In this document: positions 16,189-23,721 of the stretch, piece after piece
Position numbering within the stretch: position 1 is the first letter of the stretch
Layout of the letters: every line of letters starts with the position of its first letter
IMG/VR virus record: IMGVR_UViG_3300044956_000756
Coordinates: 1 to 39,866 of that record
DNA from: a virus
Length of the DNA: 39,866 bases
Direction: 5' to 3' (one strand)
Program-made: the position numbers and the translations under genes
The notes under the pieces: model-generated
What the model saw: only the letters and a program-made list of their open reading frames with translations
Database searches by the model: none
Told to the model about the DNA's origin: nothing

Positions 16189-18452
16189 AGTTCTGCTCCT
16201 TGTGGTTGGTCAGGCAAAGAAAAACCCGCACTTGGCGGGTCCAGGGTTTGCTGCTGGGCAGCGGAATCGTCGGGTGCTTGCGGCGGACCGGTGTCGTCCG
16301 GCGGCGCCGGCATGGCCGGATCGGGCGGCGCGGCGTCGCCCGGTGCCTGCTCCAGCTGCTCACCAGTCGGTGGCCGCTCCTCGCCGGGCAGCGGCGCCGG
16401 ATGGCTGAGCATTGCGTCAACGGTCTGCGCGACCATCAGCCGGATTTCCTCCGGCGTCATGGCCGCGCTTGTCACCTGCAGGCGCTTGGTTTCGGCCTCA
16501 TAGGCCTTGATGTCGAGCTCGCGCGCCTTGGCGTCCAGTTCGCCGCGCTTGTCGCGCAGCTGCTGCTCCGCCTCGTCGGCTTCCTGCTGGGCGGCGTGCG
16601 CATGCTGGATCGCCTCCTGCAGCGCATCCTGAGCCTGCTGGACCTGCTGCAGCAGCTGCTCCGGCTTCGGCTGCTTCGCCCCGTCCGGGTTCAGGATGGC
16701 CTGCACCGGCGCCGGCGCCATTGCGGTCAGCACCTGGGCCAGCTTGTCCGCGTGCGGGATGTCCAGGCTCTGGGCCCACAGCGGCGCGATCGCTGGCGTC
16801 ATCTCCGGGTTGTTCCGCATGACTTCGCCCAACGCCGCCTGCCCCTGGCTGCGCTGCGTGCTGTAGCTGGCCCCGATCACGACGCGGACGTCATACTTGC
16901 CGACGTTCGGATTGATGATCACGCCCTGGTCGGTCTGCTGCACAGGCTGTTTCTGCTCTGGGTCGACCGTGATGCTGCCGACCTTCATGTCGATGCCGAT
17001 GATGTTCTGCTGCCGCTTCGTGTCGATCAACTTCGCGGCCATCTGCACCACGATCCGGCCGACCTGACCCAGCGATGCGGCAAGGTTCTGCGGGAAGTGC
17101 GCCGTGCTGGCCTCGCCCTGCTCCTTGCGCGCATCGATGGCGACGCCAGACTTTTCGTTGCTCGGTGCGCCCAGGTTCGCCTGGTACATGCCGATCGACG
17201 CCTCGAGGTCGCGCAGCGCGTCCTGCGCGCCAATGATGTGGTTCTGCAGGTTGATCGAGACGTTCGACCTGCTCGGCGCCGCGATCGTGTTCCCTTCGTC
17301 GTCGCGGTCGTGGTACGGAAGGTACGCGCGCGAATCGATCGAGGCGCGATCCCACAGCGCTTCCAGGCCGGTGATCGCCCGGACAGGCACCATCCAGGGC
17401 GACTTCGGCGCGCTGCCCATGTAGGCCAGCTCCTCAGACTTGTGATAGTTGTACGCGCGCTGCGCGTTCATCGCGCGGCGTGGAATGCCGCAGTACTTCA
17501 GGCGGCCATCGCTCACGCCCCAGTAGCCGTACACGGGCACAATGCCGATCGAGTCGGCCGGGTAGTAGGCTTCTTTGCCGTCCTGGCCCTTCACGGTGTC
17601 GAGGATCGCGGCGCCGCTCATCGTGCGCCACTTCACGCACTGGTACTTGTCGCGGTAGTTGCGCAGGAAATGCAGCTGCATCCGCGCGGCCTGGCATGCG
17701 GCGTGGTATTCCTCTTCCGTGCCGGTGACTTCCTGGTTGTCCAGGCCGAGCCAGACGATGATGTTGCGGGTCTGCTCTTCCTTGTACCACTGCTCGGCCA
17801 CGACGATCGAGCTGCGATCGGACTGGCCGTCCATCTGCTGGTGGTCGGCGCCGAAGCTGACCTTCTCGGCCTTTGTACCGTACTTGCGCTCGAACTCCCT
17901 CGGGCTCATCGAGGTCAGCAGGTAGCCGAAGGTGGCGTCGCTGCCGTCCAGCAGCACGCTCCAGGGGTCGAACACCACGCGCAGCGGGTCGGCCTCCGCG
18001 CAGATGCGCGGTTCCTGGTAGCCGAGCGCACGGTCGACATATTCGGGCCGCACGATCAGGTAGCCGACGCCGGTACGGGCAGCCGAGGTCAGCGCGGTGC
18101 CGTAGTGGGTCTGCGCGCGGCTGGCGTATTCGAAGTGCCGCATCATGCCGTCCAGGTGCTCGGAGACCTTCACGTCGGAGCCCGAGCCGACCGGCACGGT
18201 ATGGATTGCCGGCGGCGACTGGATGATCTGGCCGGAGACGTTCGCCACGTACTGGCCGGTGTGATCCATCACCAGGCACGGCCGCGCGCCGCCCGGGTCG
18301 GTTTCGCGCGCGCGCTTGATCGCCTCGTCCCACTGCTGCGGGTTCGACGGGTCAGAGAATTTCAGATCCTCCTCGATCTGCTGCCGCTGCTCGCGCGTTG
18401 CCGAGATGGCGTCCTGGTACATCTCCAGCGCCTGTCGTAGATCGTTTGCCAT
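16185..18452 (-). CDS. Portal protein, P22 gp1-like
   Basis: The 755-aa product matches the P22 portal family. It starts MANDLRQALEMYQDA, contains DPLRVVFDPWS and DDEGNTIAAPSR segments and has a long helical C-terminal barrel rich in Gln and Ala. The last roughly 100 residues are Pro/Ala/Asp-rich and disordered. The portal dodecamer sits at one head vertex and conducts DNA. ATG 18452 forms a TAATG junction with the terminase stop; open sequence further upstream is a shadow of the terminase gene. Confidence 0.92.
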   Translation of the reverse strand: MANDLRQALEMYQDAISATREQRQQIEEDLKFSDPSNPQQWDEAIKRARETDPGGARPCLVMDHTGQYVANVSGQIIQSPPAIHTVPVGSGSDVKVSEHLDGMMRHFEYASRAQTHYGTALTSAARTGVGYLIVRPEYVDRALGYQEPRICAEADPLRVVFDPWSVLLDGSDATFGYLLTSMSPREFERKYGTKAEKVSFGADHQQMDGQSDRSSIVVAEQWYKEEQTRNIIVWLGLDNQEVTGTEEEYHAACQAARMQLHFLRNYRDKYQCVKWRTMSGAAILDTVKGQDGKEAYYPADSIGIVPVYGYWGVSDGRLKYCGIPRRAMNAQRAYNYHKSEELAYMGSAPKSPWMVPVRAITGLEALWDRASIDSRAYLPYHDRDDEGNTIAAPSRSNVSINLQNHIIGAQDALRDLEASIGMYQANLGAPSNEKSGVAIDARKEQGEASTAHFPQNLAASLGQVGRIVVQMAAKLIDTKRQQNIIGIDMKVGSITVDPEQKQPVQQTDQGVIINPNVGKYDVRVVIGASYSTQRSQGQAALGEVMRNNPEMTPAIAPLWAQSLDIPHADKLAQVLTAMAPAPVQAILNPDGAKQPKPEQLLQQVQQAQDALQEAIQHAHAAQQEADEAEQQLRDKRGELDAKARELDIKAYEAETKRLQVTSAAMTPEEIRLMVAQTVDAMLSHPAPLPGEERPPTGEQLEQAPGDAAPPDPAMPAPPDDTGPPQAPDDSAAQQQTLDPPSAGFSLPDQPQGAEL

Positions 18453-19897
18453 TAAAGTGCCCTTGCGCCTGAAGCGGCGGATTTTGTGAAGTCGTGCACG
18501 GGTTTCTTCTTGTCCCGGACCATGAAGGCCATCATCAGCGAGTCGGCCATGTTCGGCGACGGGATCTTCTTCGCCCGCATCTCGTCCTTGCTCACCAGCT
18601 GGATCATCTTCGAGCCCGCGGTGCGCTTTCGCTGCTGGCGTACCAGCTCGGTCTTCAGCTGCTGCAGGTCCTTGATGTCGCCGGCCAGGCTGATCATCGT
18701 GGCCGGGTCGTGGTATTCGCCCTTGACCACGGCCTCGTAGGTACGCCGGAACCGATCGGCCAGCAGCCACCAGCCCATGGCGCGCAGGTTGCGGAAGACA
18801 TCCTCGTTCTTGCGGTCGTCCTCGTACTTGCCCGGCCAGGGCGAGTCGCCGGCGCCGAAGCCCTGCACGTCGATATTCCGGTTGGCGATGCGCTCCTTCA
18901 GGCCGACCTTGACGCCGGCGCCGACACCGATGTTGTCGTAGACGACGATGTCGGCCCGGTAGTCGTAGGCGTCGTCGAACGCGCGGTTGATTGCGTCGTC
19001 GATATCGCCGTCCGTCCAGCGCTTCACGTCCTCGACCAGCACGCCGTAGCGCTTCGTCACCGCCTTGGCGTCGCTGCCGCTGTCCGCCGGGTCGAAGCCC
19101 AGGACACGGTCGCCGCGCGGCTTGAAGTTCAGCTTCTTGTGGGCGTCGATCGCCGCGTCGATCCATTCCGGCTCGATCACCGAGTCGGCGTAGTCGGCGT
19201 TGCACTCGCCTTCCCACACGTGCAGGTATTTTTTGAAGTTGGCCGCCTTGTCGCGCTCCATCTCGACGCGCAGCACGTCGGGGAATTTCGGGTTGTCCCG
19301 GTAGGACACCTTGCGCACGTAGGTGTAGTCGTCCTCGTAGACGCCTGGCCGGCCGGCCGCGATCTCGGCGTTGATGTGCTCTATATAAGGCAGGACGAAG
19401 CGGGTGTAGGTCGGCGCGTCGACCTCGTTCGGGTTGAAGCTGATCCAGATCTCCGAATTCGCCTCGCGAATGGTCGGAATCAGGACCTTCCAGCTGTTCT
19501 CGCTAACGTTCTCCGCCTCCTCCACCCAGACGACGTTGTAGCCGAACTTCGACTTGATCGAGGTGATGTTGCGTGCCAGGCCGACGAACTTCGCGCAGGA
19601 TCCGTTGAGCCCGTAGATGCCGTCGTTCTGCACCTTGAAGAAGTCGCCCAGGCCCAGCTTCTCGATCTTCGCCTCGAGCACCGCCTTGCTGGATTCGTCA
19701 ATCGAGTTCATGAACTCGCGCGCGCACAGCAGCTTGGTGCCGTACTGCCACATCATCCACACCAGGATCTCGGCGATTTCCTCGGTCTTGGCGCCGCCGC
19801 GGCCGCCGAAGGGAACCTTGATCCGCTTCGGGTACAGCAGGAACTCGAACGCCTCGAACAACTCGATCTCAAGCGGCTGCTCCAGTACGTTGCTCAT
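18452..19897 (-). CDS. Terminase large subunit
   Basis: Packaging motor and nuclease, 481 aa. The Walker A-like loop is GGRGGAKT (residues 31-38), the Walker B segment VVWVEEAE (122-129). The nuclease domain begins with GFDPADSG (Asp269, Asp272) and ends near PNMADSLMM. This is the Terminase_3 type with a C-terminal RNase H-like nuclease. It overlaps the small subunit gene by ATGA. Headful packaging is likely by analogy to P22, not shown. Confidence 0.93.
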   Translation of the reverse strand: MSNVLEQPLEIELFEAFEFLLYPKRIKVPFGGRGGAKTEEIAEILVWMMWQYGTKLLCAREFMNSIDESSKAVLEAKIEKLGLGDFFKVQNDGIYGLNGSCAKFVGLARNITSIKSKFGYNVVWVEEAENVSENSWKVLIPTIREANSEIWISFNPNEVDAPTYTRFVLPYIEHINAEIAAGRPGVYEDDYTYVRKVSYRDNPKFPDVLRVEMERDKAANFKKYLHVWEGECNADYADSVIEPEWIDAAIDAHKKLNFKPRGDRVLGFDPADSGSDAKAVTKRYGVLVEDVKRWTDGDIDDAINRAFDDAYDYRADIVVYDNIGVGAGVKVGLKERIANRNIDVQGFGAGDSPWPGKYEDDRKNEDVFRNLRAMGWWLLADRFRRTYEAVVKGEYHDPATMISLAGDIKDLQQLKTELVRQQRKRTAGSKMIQLVSKDEMRAKKIPSPNMADSLMMAFMVRDKKKPVHDFTKSAASGARAL

Positions 19898-20448
19898 GTC
19901 GGTCTAACAATCTTGAATACGGTGCCGCGCGCCGGGTTCGCCGGGCTGGCCTGCTCGGTGTCGCGCTTGTTCAGGTCGTCGATCGTGTCCTTGTTCGCCT
20001 TCAGCAGGTTCAGGCCGATCTCACTGGCGTCGTTTGCCATCTTGGTCAGCGCGGCGATGTTGGTCAGCGCCTCTCGGCTTTTGTCGGTCAGCGGCGCGGC
20101 GTCGTCGATCTCGGCCGCCTTGTTGTGCGCGATGCCGGAAAGCCGGTGCGCGGTGGCGGCGCCGAAGCGCGCGGCGCCGGCCAGGTGCTCGCTGATCGCC
20201 TTCAGGTCGTCGGCAAGCGAACGTGCGGCTATTTGTTCGGAAATGTTCAGTTTCGACAGCGCGCGCTCAGCTGCAACTATTTGATTTGCTGCATCTTTTA
20301 CGTTTTGGACCCGTTCGGAAAACCGACCGGAGATCGTCGACTTGCTGACCCCGAATTCCCGCGCCAAAGCAGAGGGGGTTTCACCGGCCAGCAGCCGCTT
20401 GCCGATCGATTCCCATTGCGCATCCGTCAACTTGGATTGGCGGCCCAT
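19894..20448 (-). CDS. Terminase small subunit
   Basis: The 184-aa product begins MGRQSKLTDAQWESIGKRLL and has an N-terminal helix-turn-helix (ARE FGVSKSTIS region, about residues 20-45), as expected for recognition of the pac or cos site. A long helical part follows for oligomer formation. It lies directly upstream of the large subunit with an ATGA overlap. The packaging site itself cannot be identified here. Confidence 0.83.
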   Translation of the reverse strand: MGRQSKLTDAQWESIGKRLLAGETPSALAREFGVSKSTISGRFSERVQNVKDAANQIVAAERALSKLNISEQIAARSLADDLKAISEHLAGAARFGAATAHRLSGIAHNKAAEIDDAAPLTDKSREALTNIAALTKMANDASEIGLNLLKANKDTIDDLNKRDTEQASPANPARGTVFKIVRPT

Positions 20449-20477
20449 GTTTCTACTCCAGCGGGTACCTCATGAAT

Positions 20478-20512
20478 AAAAAAGCCGCCCAGCGCATCGG
20501 TGCGCGGGCGGC
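20478..20512 (-). terminator. Minus-strand terminator before terminase genes
   Basis: GCCGCCC (20512-20506) pairs with GGGCGGC (20490-20484), and an inner GCGCA/TGCGC stem extends it. TTTTTT follows on the minus strand. It would stop early leftward transcripts ahead of the late genes, so late expression probably needs antitermination or its own promoter. Confidence 0.85.
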
Positions 20513-20867
20513 GGAACCCTGACCGAGATCAGGGGAGGAGACAATCGAGCCGGTTACAGCGTCCGGCGACGTAGCGCGCATGGGGAGCGCTCGTCTGTTC
20601 TGGCCGGTGCCAGAGACATGTTCGTGTACGTGTGGCGCCGTCTTCGAAGTCTCGCCGGGCGGGGGCTCCGGCACTTCTCGGGCAACTGTGGTCCCGTGCG
20701 CATCTCGTCGCGCTTCTACGCCGCCGTGCTCGGCAGTTCTACATCAGATGGGTCACATGATGTCCTCGCTCAGCAGGCTGTGAATGGACAGGCTGTAAAC
20801 GCAAAAAGCCCGCCAACAGGCGAGCTCTCTTTTCTCCGGACGTGCGAAATCGCCCAGTGACCGAACT
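20513..20867. other. Gene-free stretch between early and late operons
   Basis: Short frames on both strands lack ribosome sites and coding character. A second minus-strand terminator occupies 20826-20803 (AGCTCGCC/GGCGGGCT stem, then TTTT), just after the gene ending at 20868. Thus about 290 bases lie between two minus-strand terminators. Such a layout suits a late promoter with a short leader that is read through by an antiterminator (lambda Q-type control) or a small phage RNA. No promoter consensus was clear to me. Confidence 0.5.
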
Positions 20868-21296
20868 CTACAAGAAATAAAGCCGGGTTGCAACGTTCTT
20901 ACGCAGCTTGTGCTCGAGGTCGTCGCGCGCGGCCGTCAGCGTCGTGGCGAAATCCGCATTCGGGAAACGCCAGGCGGTCGCGATGCCCTGGCTCTTGTAG
21001 ATGGCCCAGCGGTGCAGCGCGGCCAAGCTGTCGACCATGGCGTTAACGGCCTCGCCCATCTTCAGGTCGGCGGCGCGCTGCGCGTCGTGCACGCTCACCT
21101 CGACCTCGGCATCGCTCGCCAGCTTCATGCCGCCGGCGCCCAGGTCCCGGTCATCCGTGCGCATGAAGTCGACCCAGCACGCGAGCAGCTGCGCATACGG
21201 GTCCGGCCGGTTGAATGCAGGTTGCGCAACTTCCGCGCGTCGGACGCGGCGCGCAGTCAGTGCGGGGAAGGTGTCGAGGGTTGCAGTGGCGGCCAT
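20868..21296 (-). CDS. Unknown phage protein in antiterminator-like position
   Basis: The 142-aa product has a WVDFMRTDDRDLGAGGMKL motif and an LHRWAIYKSQGIATAWRFPN motif. I recall the same pattern in many unnamed phage proteins near the end of early operons. It is the last gene before the two terminators and terminase genes, where lambda-like phages place the late regulator Q. No zinc finger or clear DNA-binding motif is seen, so a late-regulator role is only positional inference. Confidence 0.7.
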   Translation of the reverse strand: MAATATLDTFPALTARRVRRAEVAQPAFNRPDPYAQLLACWVDFMRTDDRDLGAGGMKLASDAEVEVSVHDAQRAADLKMGEAVNAMVDSLAALHRWAIYKSQGIATAWRFPNADFATTLTAARDDLEHKLRKNVATRLYFL

Positions 21297-21378
21297 GGCG
21301 ATCTCCTGTTGAGCTACCCGACCATGTTAACTTGTGCCAGCTGGAAATTTCCGGCAGTCATTAAAGGATTTTTGCATT

Positions 21379-21404
21379 GCCGCCCGACAGCGTGGCCGGG
21401 CGGC
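21379..21404. other. GC-rich hairpin between two early genes
   Basis: GCCGCCCG (21379-21386) and CGGGCGGC (21397-21404) form a perfect 8-bp stem with a 10-base loop, between the Tad2-fusion gene and the next early gene. No T run follows on either strand. It could attenuate transcription or protect RNA; a full terminator is doubtful. Confidence 0.5.
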
Positions 21405-21417
21405 GACATCGTGCAGG

Positions 21418-22311
21418 TCAGGCCGCAGCCAACGAGGTGAATGCCTCGATCCGGTCGCCCAGGATGCGCGAATAGTCGACCATGACGTCGTGCTGCGCGT
21501 GCAGTCGGCCCTGCTCGCTGTCGTCCAGCTGGGCGAACGTGGCGGTGTCGAAGAAGGCTTCGAGCTTCTGCTTGCGCTCGTCGAGCTCACGCTTCTCTTC
21601 TACTACCCTCTTCTGGTGCGGCGGCAGATCTGCAACTGCAGCCGGTGCCGCTTCCTGCTGCTGACCGGCGCCGTCGCCAGGTGCGCAGCCCGACTCGCGG
21701 ACCATGTCGACGTGCTGCTGCAGGCGTTCCTGCTCGGCAGGAGAGATACTCGGCAGCGGAGCCGGGCCTGTGGCCTTCGTCCCATCGTGATAGGTTTTCG
21801 TCTCGACCACGTCGACCATCATCCAGTCCTCGGCCAGCACGTCGGACTGCGACGGCGCCCAGCCCATCAGGATGTCGTCCTGAGCAGTTTTCAGGATCAG
21901 GTACGGCCGCACGGTCGCGCAGCCGCCGTTCTGCTCCGCATGAGCACGCGTATGCTCGTTCCAGAACGATGCCGCAGGAAGATCGAGCCGGCCAGCGCCG
22001 AGACAGACCCACTGGTTTGCGCCGTTCCACCCTGCGCGCGCCACGCGCATCCCACGCTTCAGCGCTTCCACAGCGAGGCCGAAAGTCATGGCGGTGCACG
22101 GGCGATATGCAGCGTCGAACTGCTCCTTCGGCGACCAGCTGACGTAGCCCGCGCGGCCCGGCACATTCGGCTTGCCGCCGTCCTGGTACTCGACCAGGTA
22201 GCCCTCGTCCGCGCCGTTCTCGTCCGCCGGCAGCGTCCAGCCGCGGAACAGGTTGTAGGCCGCCCGGCTCATGGCCTCGGCGATGACGATCTTGGTTCCG
22301 ATGAATCGCAT
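21418..22311 (-). CDS. Tad2-like (DUF2829) anti-Thoeris fusion protein
   Basis: Three parts are visible in 297 aa. Residues 1-70 (FIGTK, RGWTLPADENGADEGY, SWSPKEQF) match a domain often found next to DUF2829 in phages. Residues about 75-169 fit DUF2829: MTFGLAVEALKRGMRVARAGW, a Pro-Tyr-Leu-Ile-Leu-Lys strand, and W-x-P-S-Q-x-D-x-L-A-x-D-W at 151-163. Characterised DUF2829 proteins (Tad2) bind the cyclic ADP-ribose-type signal of Thoeris immunity. Residues 231-291 form a helical hairpin resembling phage proteins labelled crAss001_48-related. ATG 22311 follows GGGAG. The gene lies 13 bases after an Acb2-like gene. The domain call is strong; signal-binding activity is inferred. Confidence 0.8.
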   Translation of the reverse strand: MRFIGTKIVIAEAMSRAAYNLFRGWTLPADENGADEGYLVEYQDGGKPNVPGRAGYVSWSPKEQFDAAYRPCTAMTFGLAVEALKRGMRVARAGWNGANQWVCLGAGRLDLPAASFWNEHTRAHAEQNGGCATVRPYLILKTAQDDILMGWAPSQSDVLAEDWMMVDVVETKTYHDGTKATGPAPLPSISPAEQERLQQHVDMVRESGCAPGDGAGQQQEAAPAAVADLPPHQKRVVEEKRELDERKQKLEAFFDTATFAQLDDSEQGRLHAQHDVMVDYSRILGDRIEAFTSLAAA

Positions 22312-22324
22312 GTCGTCTCCCGTG

Positions 22325-22552
22325 TCAGAAAGTGGTCGGCTGCGCGATGCCGCGGATCGCCCACATGAAGCCCTGCTGCAGGTTGGTCTTGCCGAGCGCG
22401 ACGGCGCGCTGGTCGAGCGTCGTGCCCTGAGCCTGCAGCTTCTCGATCCAGGCGCCGACCTGGGCGGCCAAGGCCTTGCCCTCGTTCATCGCGTCGATTT
22501 CCTCCTGCGACAGATCGCGATAGCCGGAGATTTTCTTGTGCTGATTGTCCAT
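22325..22552 (-). CDS. Acb2-like anti-CBASS cyclic-nucleotide sponge
   Basis: The 75-aa product has the pattern of the Acb2 helical-hairpin family: an ISGYRDLSQEEIDAMN start, a variable helix, and a GKTNLQQGFMWAIRGIA end. Tyr11, Lys26 and Arg67 fall at positions I recall as ligand-contacting residues of characterised Acb2 proteins, which form hexamers and sequester cyclic di- and trinucleotides made by CBASS cyclases. ATG 22552 follows GGAG at good spacing. It is in the leftward early operon, so it would be made early in infection. Recognition is from memory and needs a profile search; the family name could be a broader relative. Confidence 0.75.
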   Translation of the reverse strand: MDNQHKKISGYRDLSQEEIDAMNEGKALAAQVGAWIEKLQAQGTTLDQRAVALGKTNLQQGFMWAIRGIAQPTTF

Positions 22553-22665
22553 CTGGTGCTGCTCCTTCAGGTTGGTACTGCGGTTGTGCGCTTGCGCGCT
22601 GGTTGGTTGCCGGGCGCCCGGCTGGGCTATACCCGATGACTGTTGATAATCTGAAACCCTTGGAT

Positions 22666-23721
22666 TTACAGGCTTTCTTCCAAGACTCGCGCCACTTTCG
22701 CGCCACCGAAACCCACTTTTTCGCCGATCACATCAGCGGCGCGGGCGGCCGTGTCGAGGTTCTTTTCCAGGTAGCCCATCGTGGTGGCGTGGCTCTTGTG
22801 GCGCATGACCCGTTGGATCGTCTGGATCGGCACGCCGGCCTCGGACAGGAGCGTGGCGAACGTGCCGCGCAGCCGGTGCGGCGTGATGCCCTTGAGCGAA
22901 CATTCCTTGTTGGCCCGGCGCATGGCCTGGCGCGCGAACCCGGGGGCGAAGGCTTGGCCGCTCGGCTTGGCCACGATCAGGCCATCCACCTGGCGCAGCG
23001 GCGCGAGGTGCTCGCGCAACCAGGCCGGCATCGGTACCGGCTCGGCCTCCCTACCCTTCGTGATGCCCGGAGTGTAGGTCGAGCGCTCCCAGTCCATCCA
23101 TTCCCAGCGCGCCGACGCCGCCTCGCTCTCGCGCAGGCCCAGCCCGAACATCAGACGCACCGCCGTGCCGACGTCCGGCGCCCGGGCCGTTGCCGCGTCG
23201 ACGGCATCGAACCAGGTCCTGGCTACGTCGATCGGCAGGAAGGGCCGCGGCTTCTTCTGCACCTTGAGCATCTTCACGCGCCAGGGCGACGCCGCCAGAA
23301 TCTCGCGCTTCACCGCCCACATGGTCAGCAGCTTCAGGATCCGCAGCCAGTGGTTCGCGCTCGATGGGGCGTGCGTCTCGAGGTGCCGGCCGCGCGCCAG
23401 CTCGACATCCTTCGTTGTGATCTCGCCGATCGGCTTGGCGCCCAGGTCGTACATGTGCAGCCGGCGGAACGTCTCGACGCTGCGGATGTGCGAAGCGCTG
23501 GCTACTGGCCTGTGGACAACTACCCACATGCCGGCCAGCTCGTCCAGCGTAGGCACCGGCTCGCCACCATTGGCGCGCACCACCGCGGCGTCGTACTGCC
23601 GCTTGGCGATTTCCTCTGCCTTGGTCTTGCTGGCCAGCCGGGTGCTGCGCTGCACGCGCACTCCGTCGACCTGGAAGCGGAAGTGCCAGATGCCGCTCTT
23701 CTTGAAGAGGGTCGCGCTCAT
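22666..23721 (-). CDS. Second tyrosine recombinase, in the replication operon
   Basis: A 351-aa phage integrase-family protein with all catalytic residues in place: Arg197 (GLRESE), Lys222, His282 and Arg285 (HRLRGTF), His308 (RHKSH) and Tyr317 (MGYLEK). An N-terminal arm-type domain and a SAM-like core-binding domain precede them. It begins by an ATGA overlap with the helicase gene and so is co-expressed with replication genes, far from either att site. It is not related closely to the attR-side integrase. It could resolve replication products or be the remnant integrase of another phage lineage. Confidence 0.9.
   Translation of the reverse strand: MSATLFKKSGIWHFRFQVDGVRVQRSTRLASKTKAEEIAKRQYDAAVVRANGGEPVPTLDELAGMWVVVHRPVASASHIRSVETFRRLHMYDLGAKPIGEITTKDVELARGRHLETHAPSSANHWLRILKLLTMWAVKREILAASPWRVKMLKVQKKPRPFLPIDVARTWFDAVDAATARAPDVGTAVRLMFGLGLRESEAASARWEWMDWERSTYTPGITKGREAEPVPMPAWLREHLAPLRQVDGLIVAKPSGQAFAPGFARQAMRRANKECSLKGITPHRLRGTFATLLSEAGVPIQTIQRVMRHKSHATTMGYLEKNLDTAARAADVIGEKVGFGGAKVARVLEESL

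Noticed and set aside
13849-16503. 884-codon plus-strand open frame opposite coat, scaffold and portal genes
   Set aside because: Composition is typical of a GC-rich shadow frame (Arg/Gly/Val/Leu-rich, no motif). The minus strand encodes recognisable P22-type proteins.
18494-20284. 596-codon plus-strand open frame opposite the terminase genes
   Set aside because: It is antisense to the terminase subunits, whose motifs and overlapping starts are clear. High GC makes long antisense frames common.
20453-20674. Possible 73-aa minus-strand gene before terminase small subunit
   Set aside because: It reads through a terminator hairpin, has no ribosome site and no recognisable sequence.
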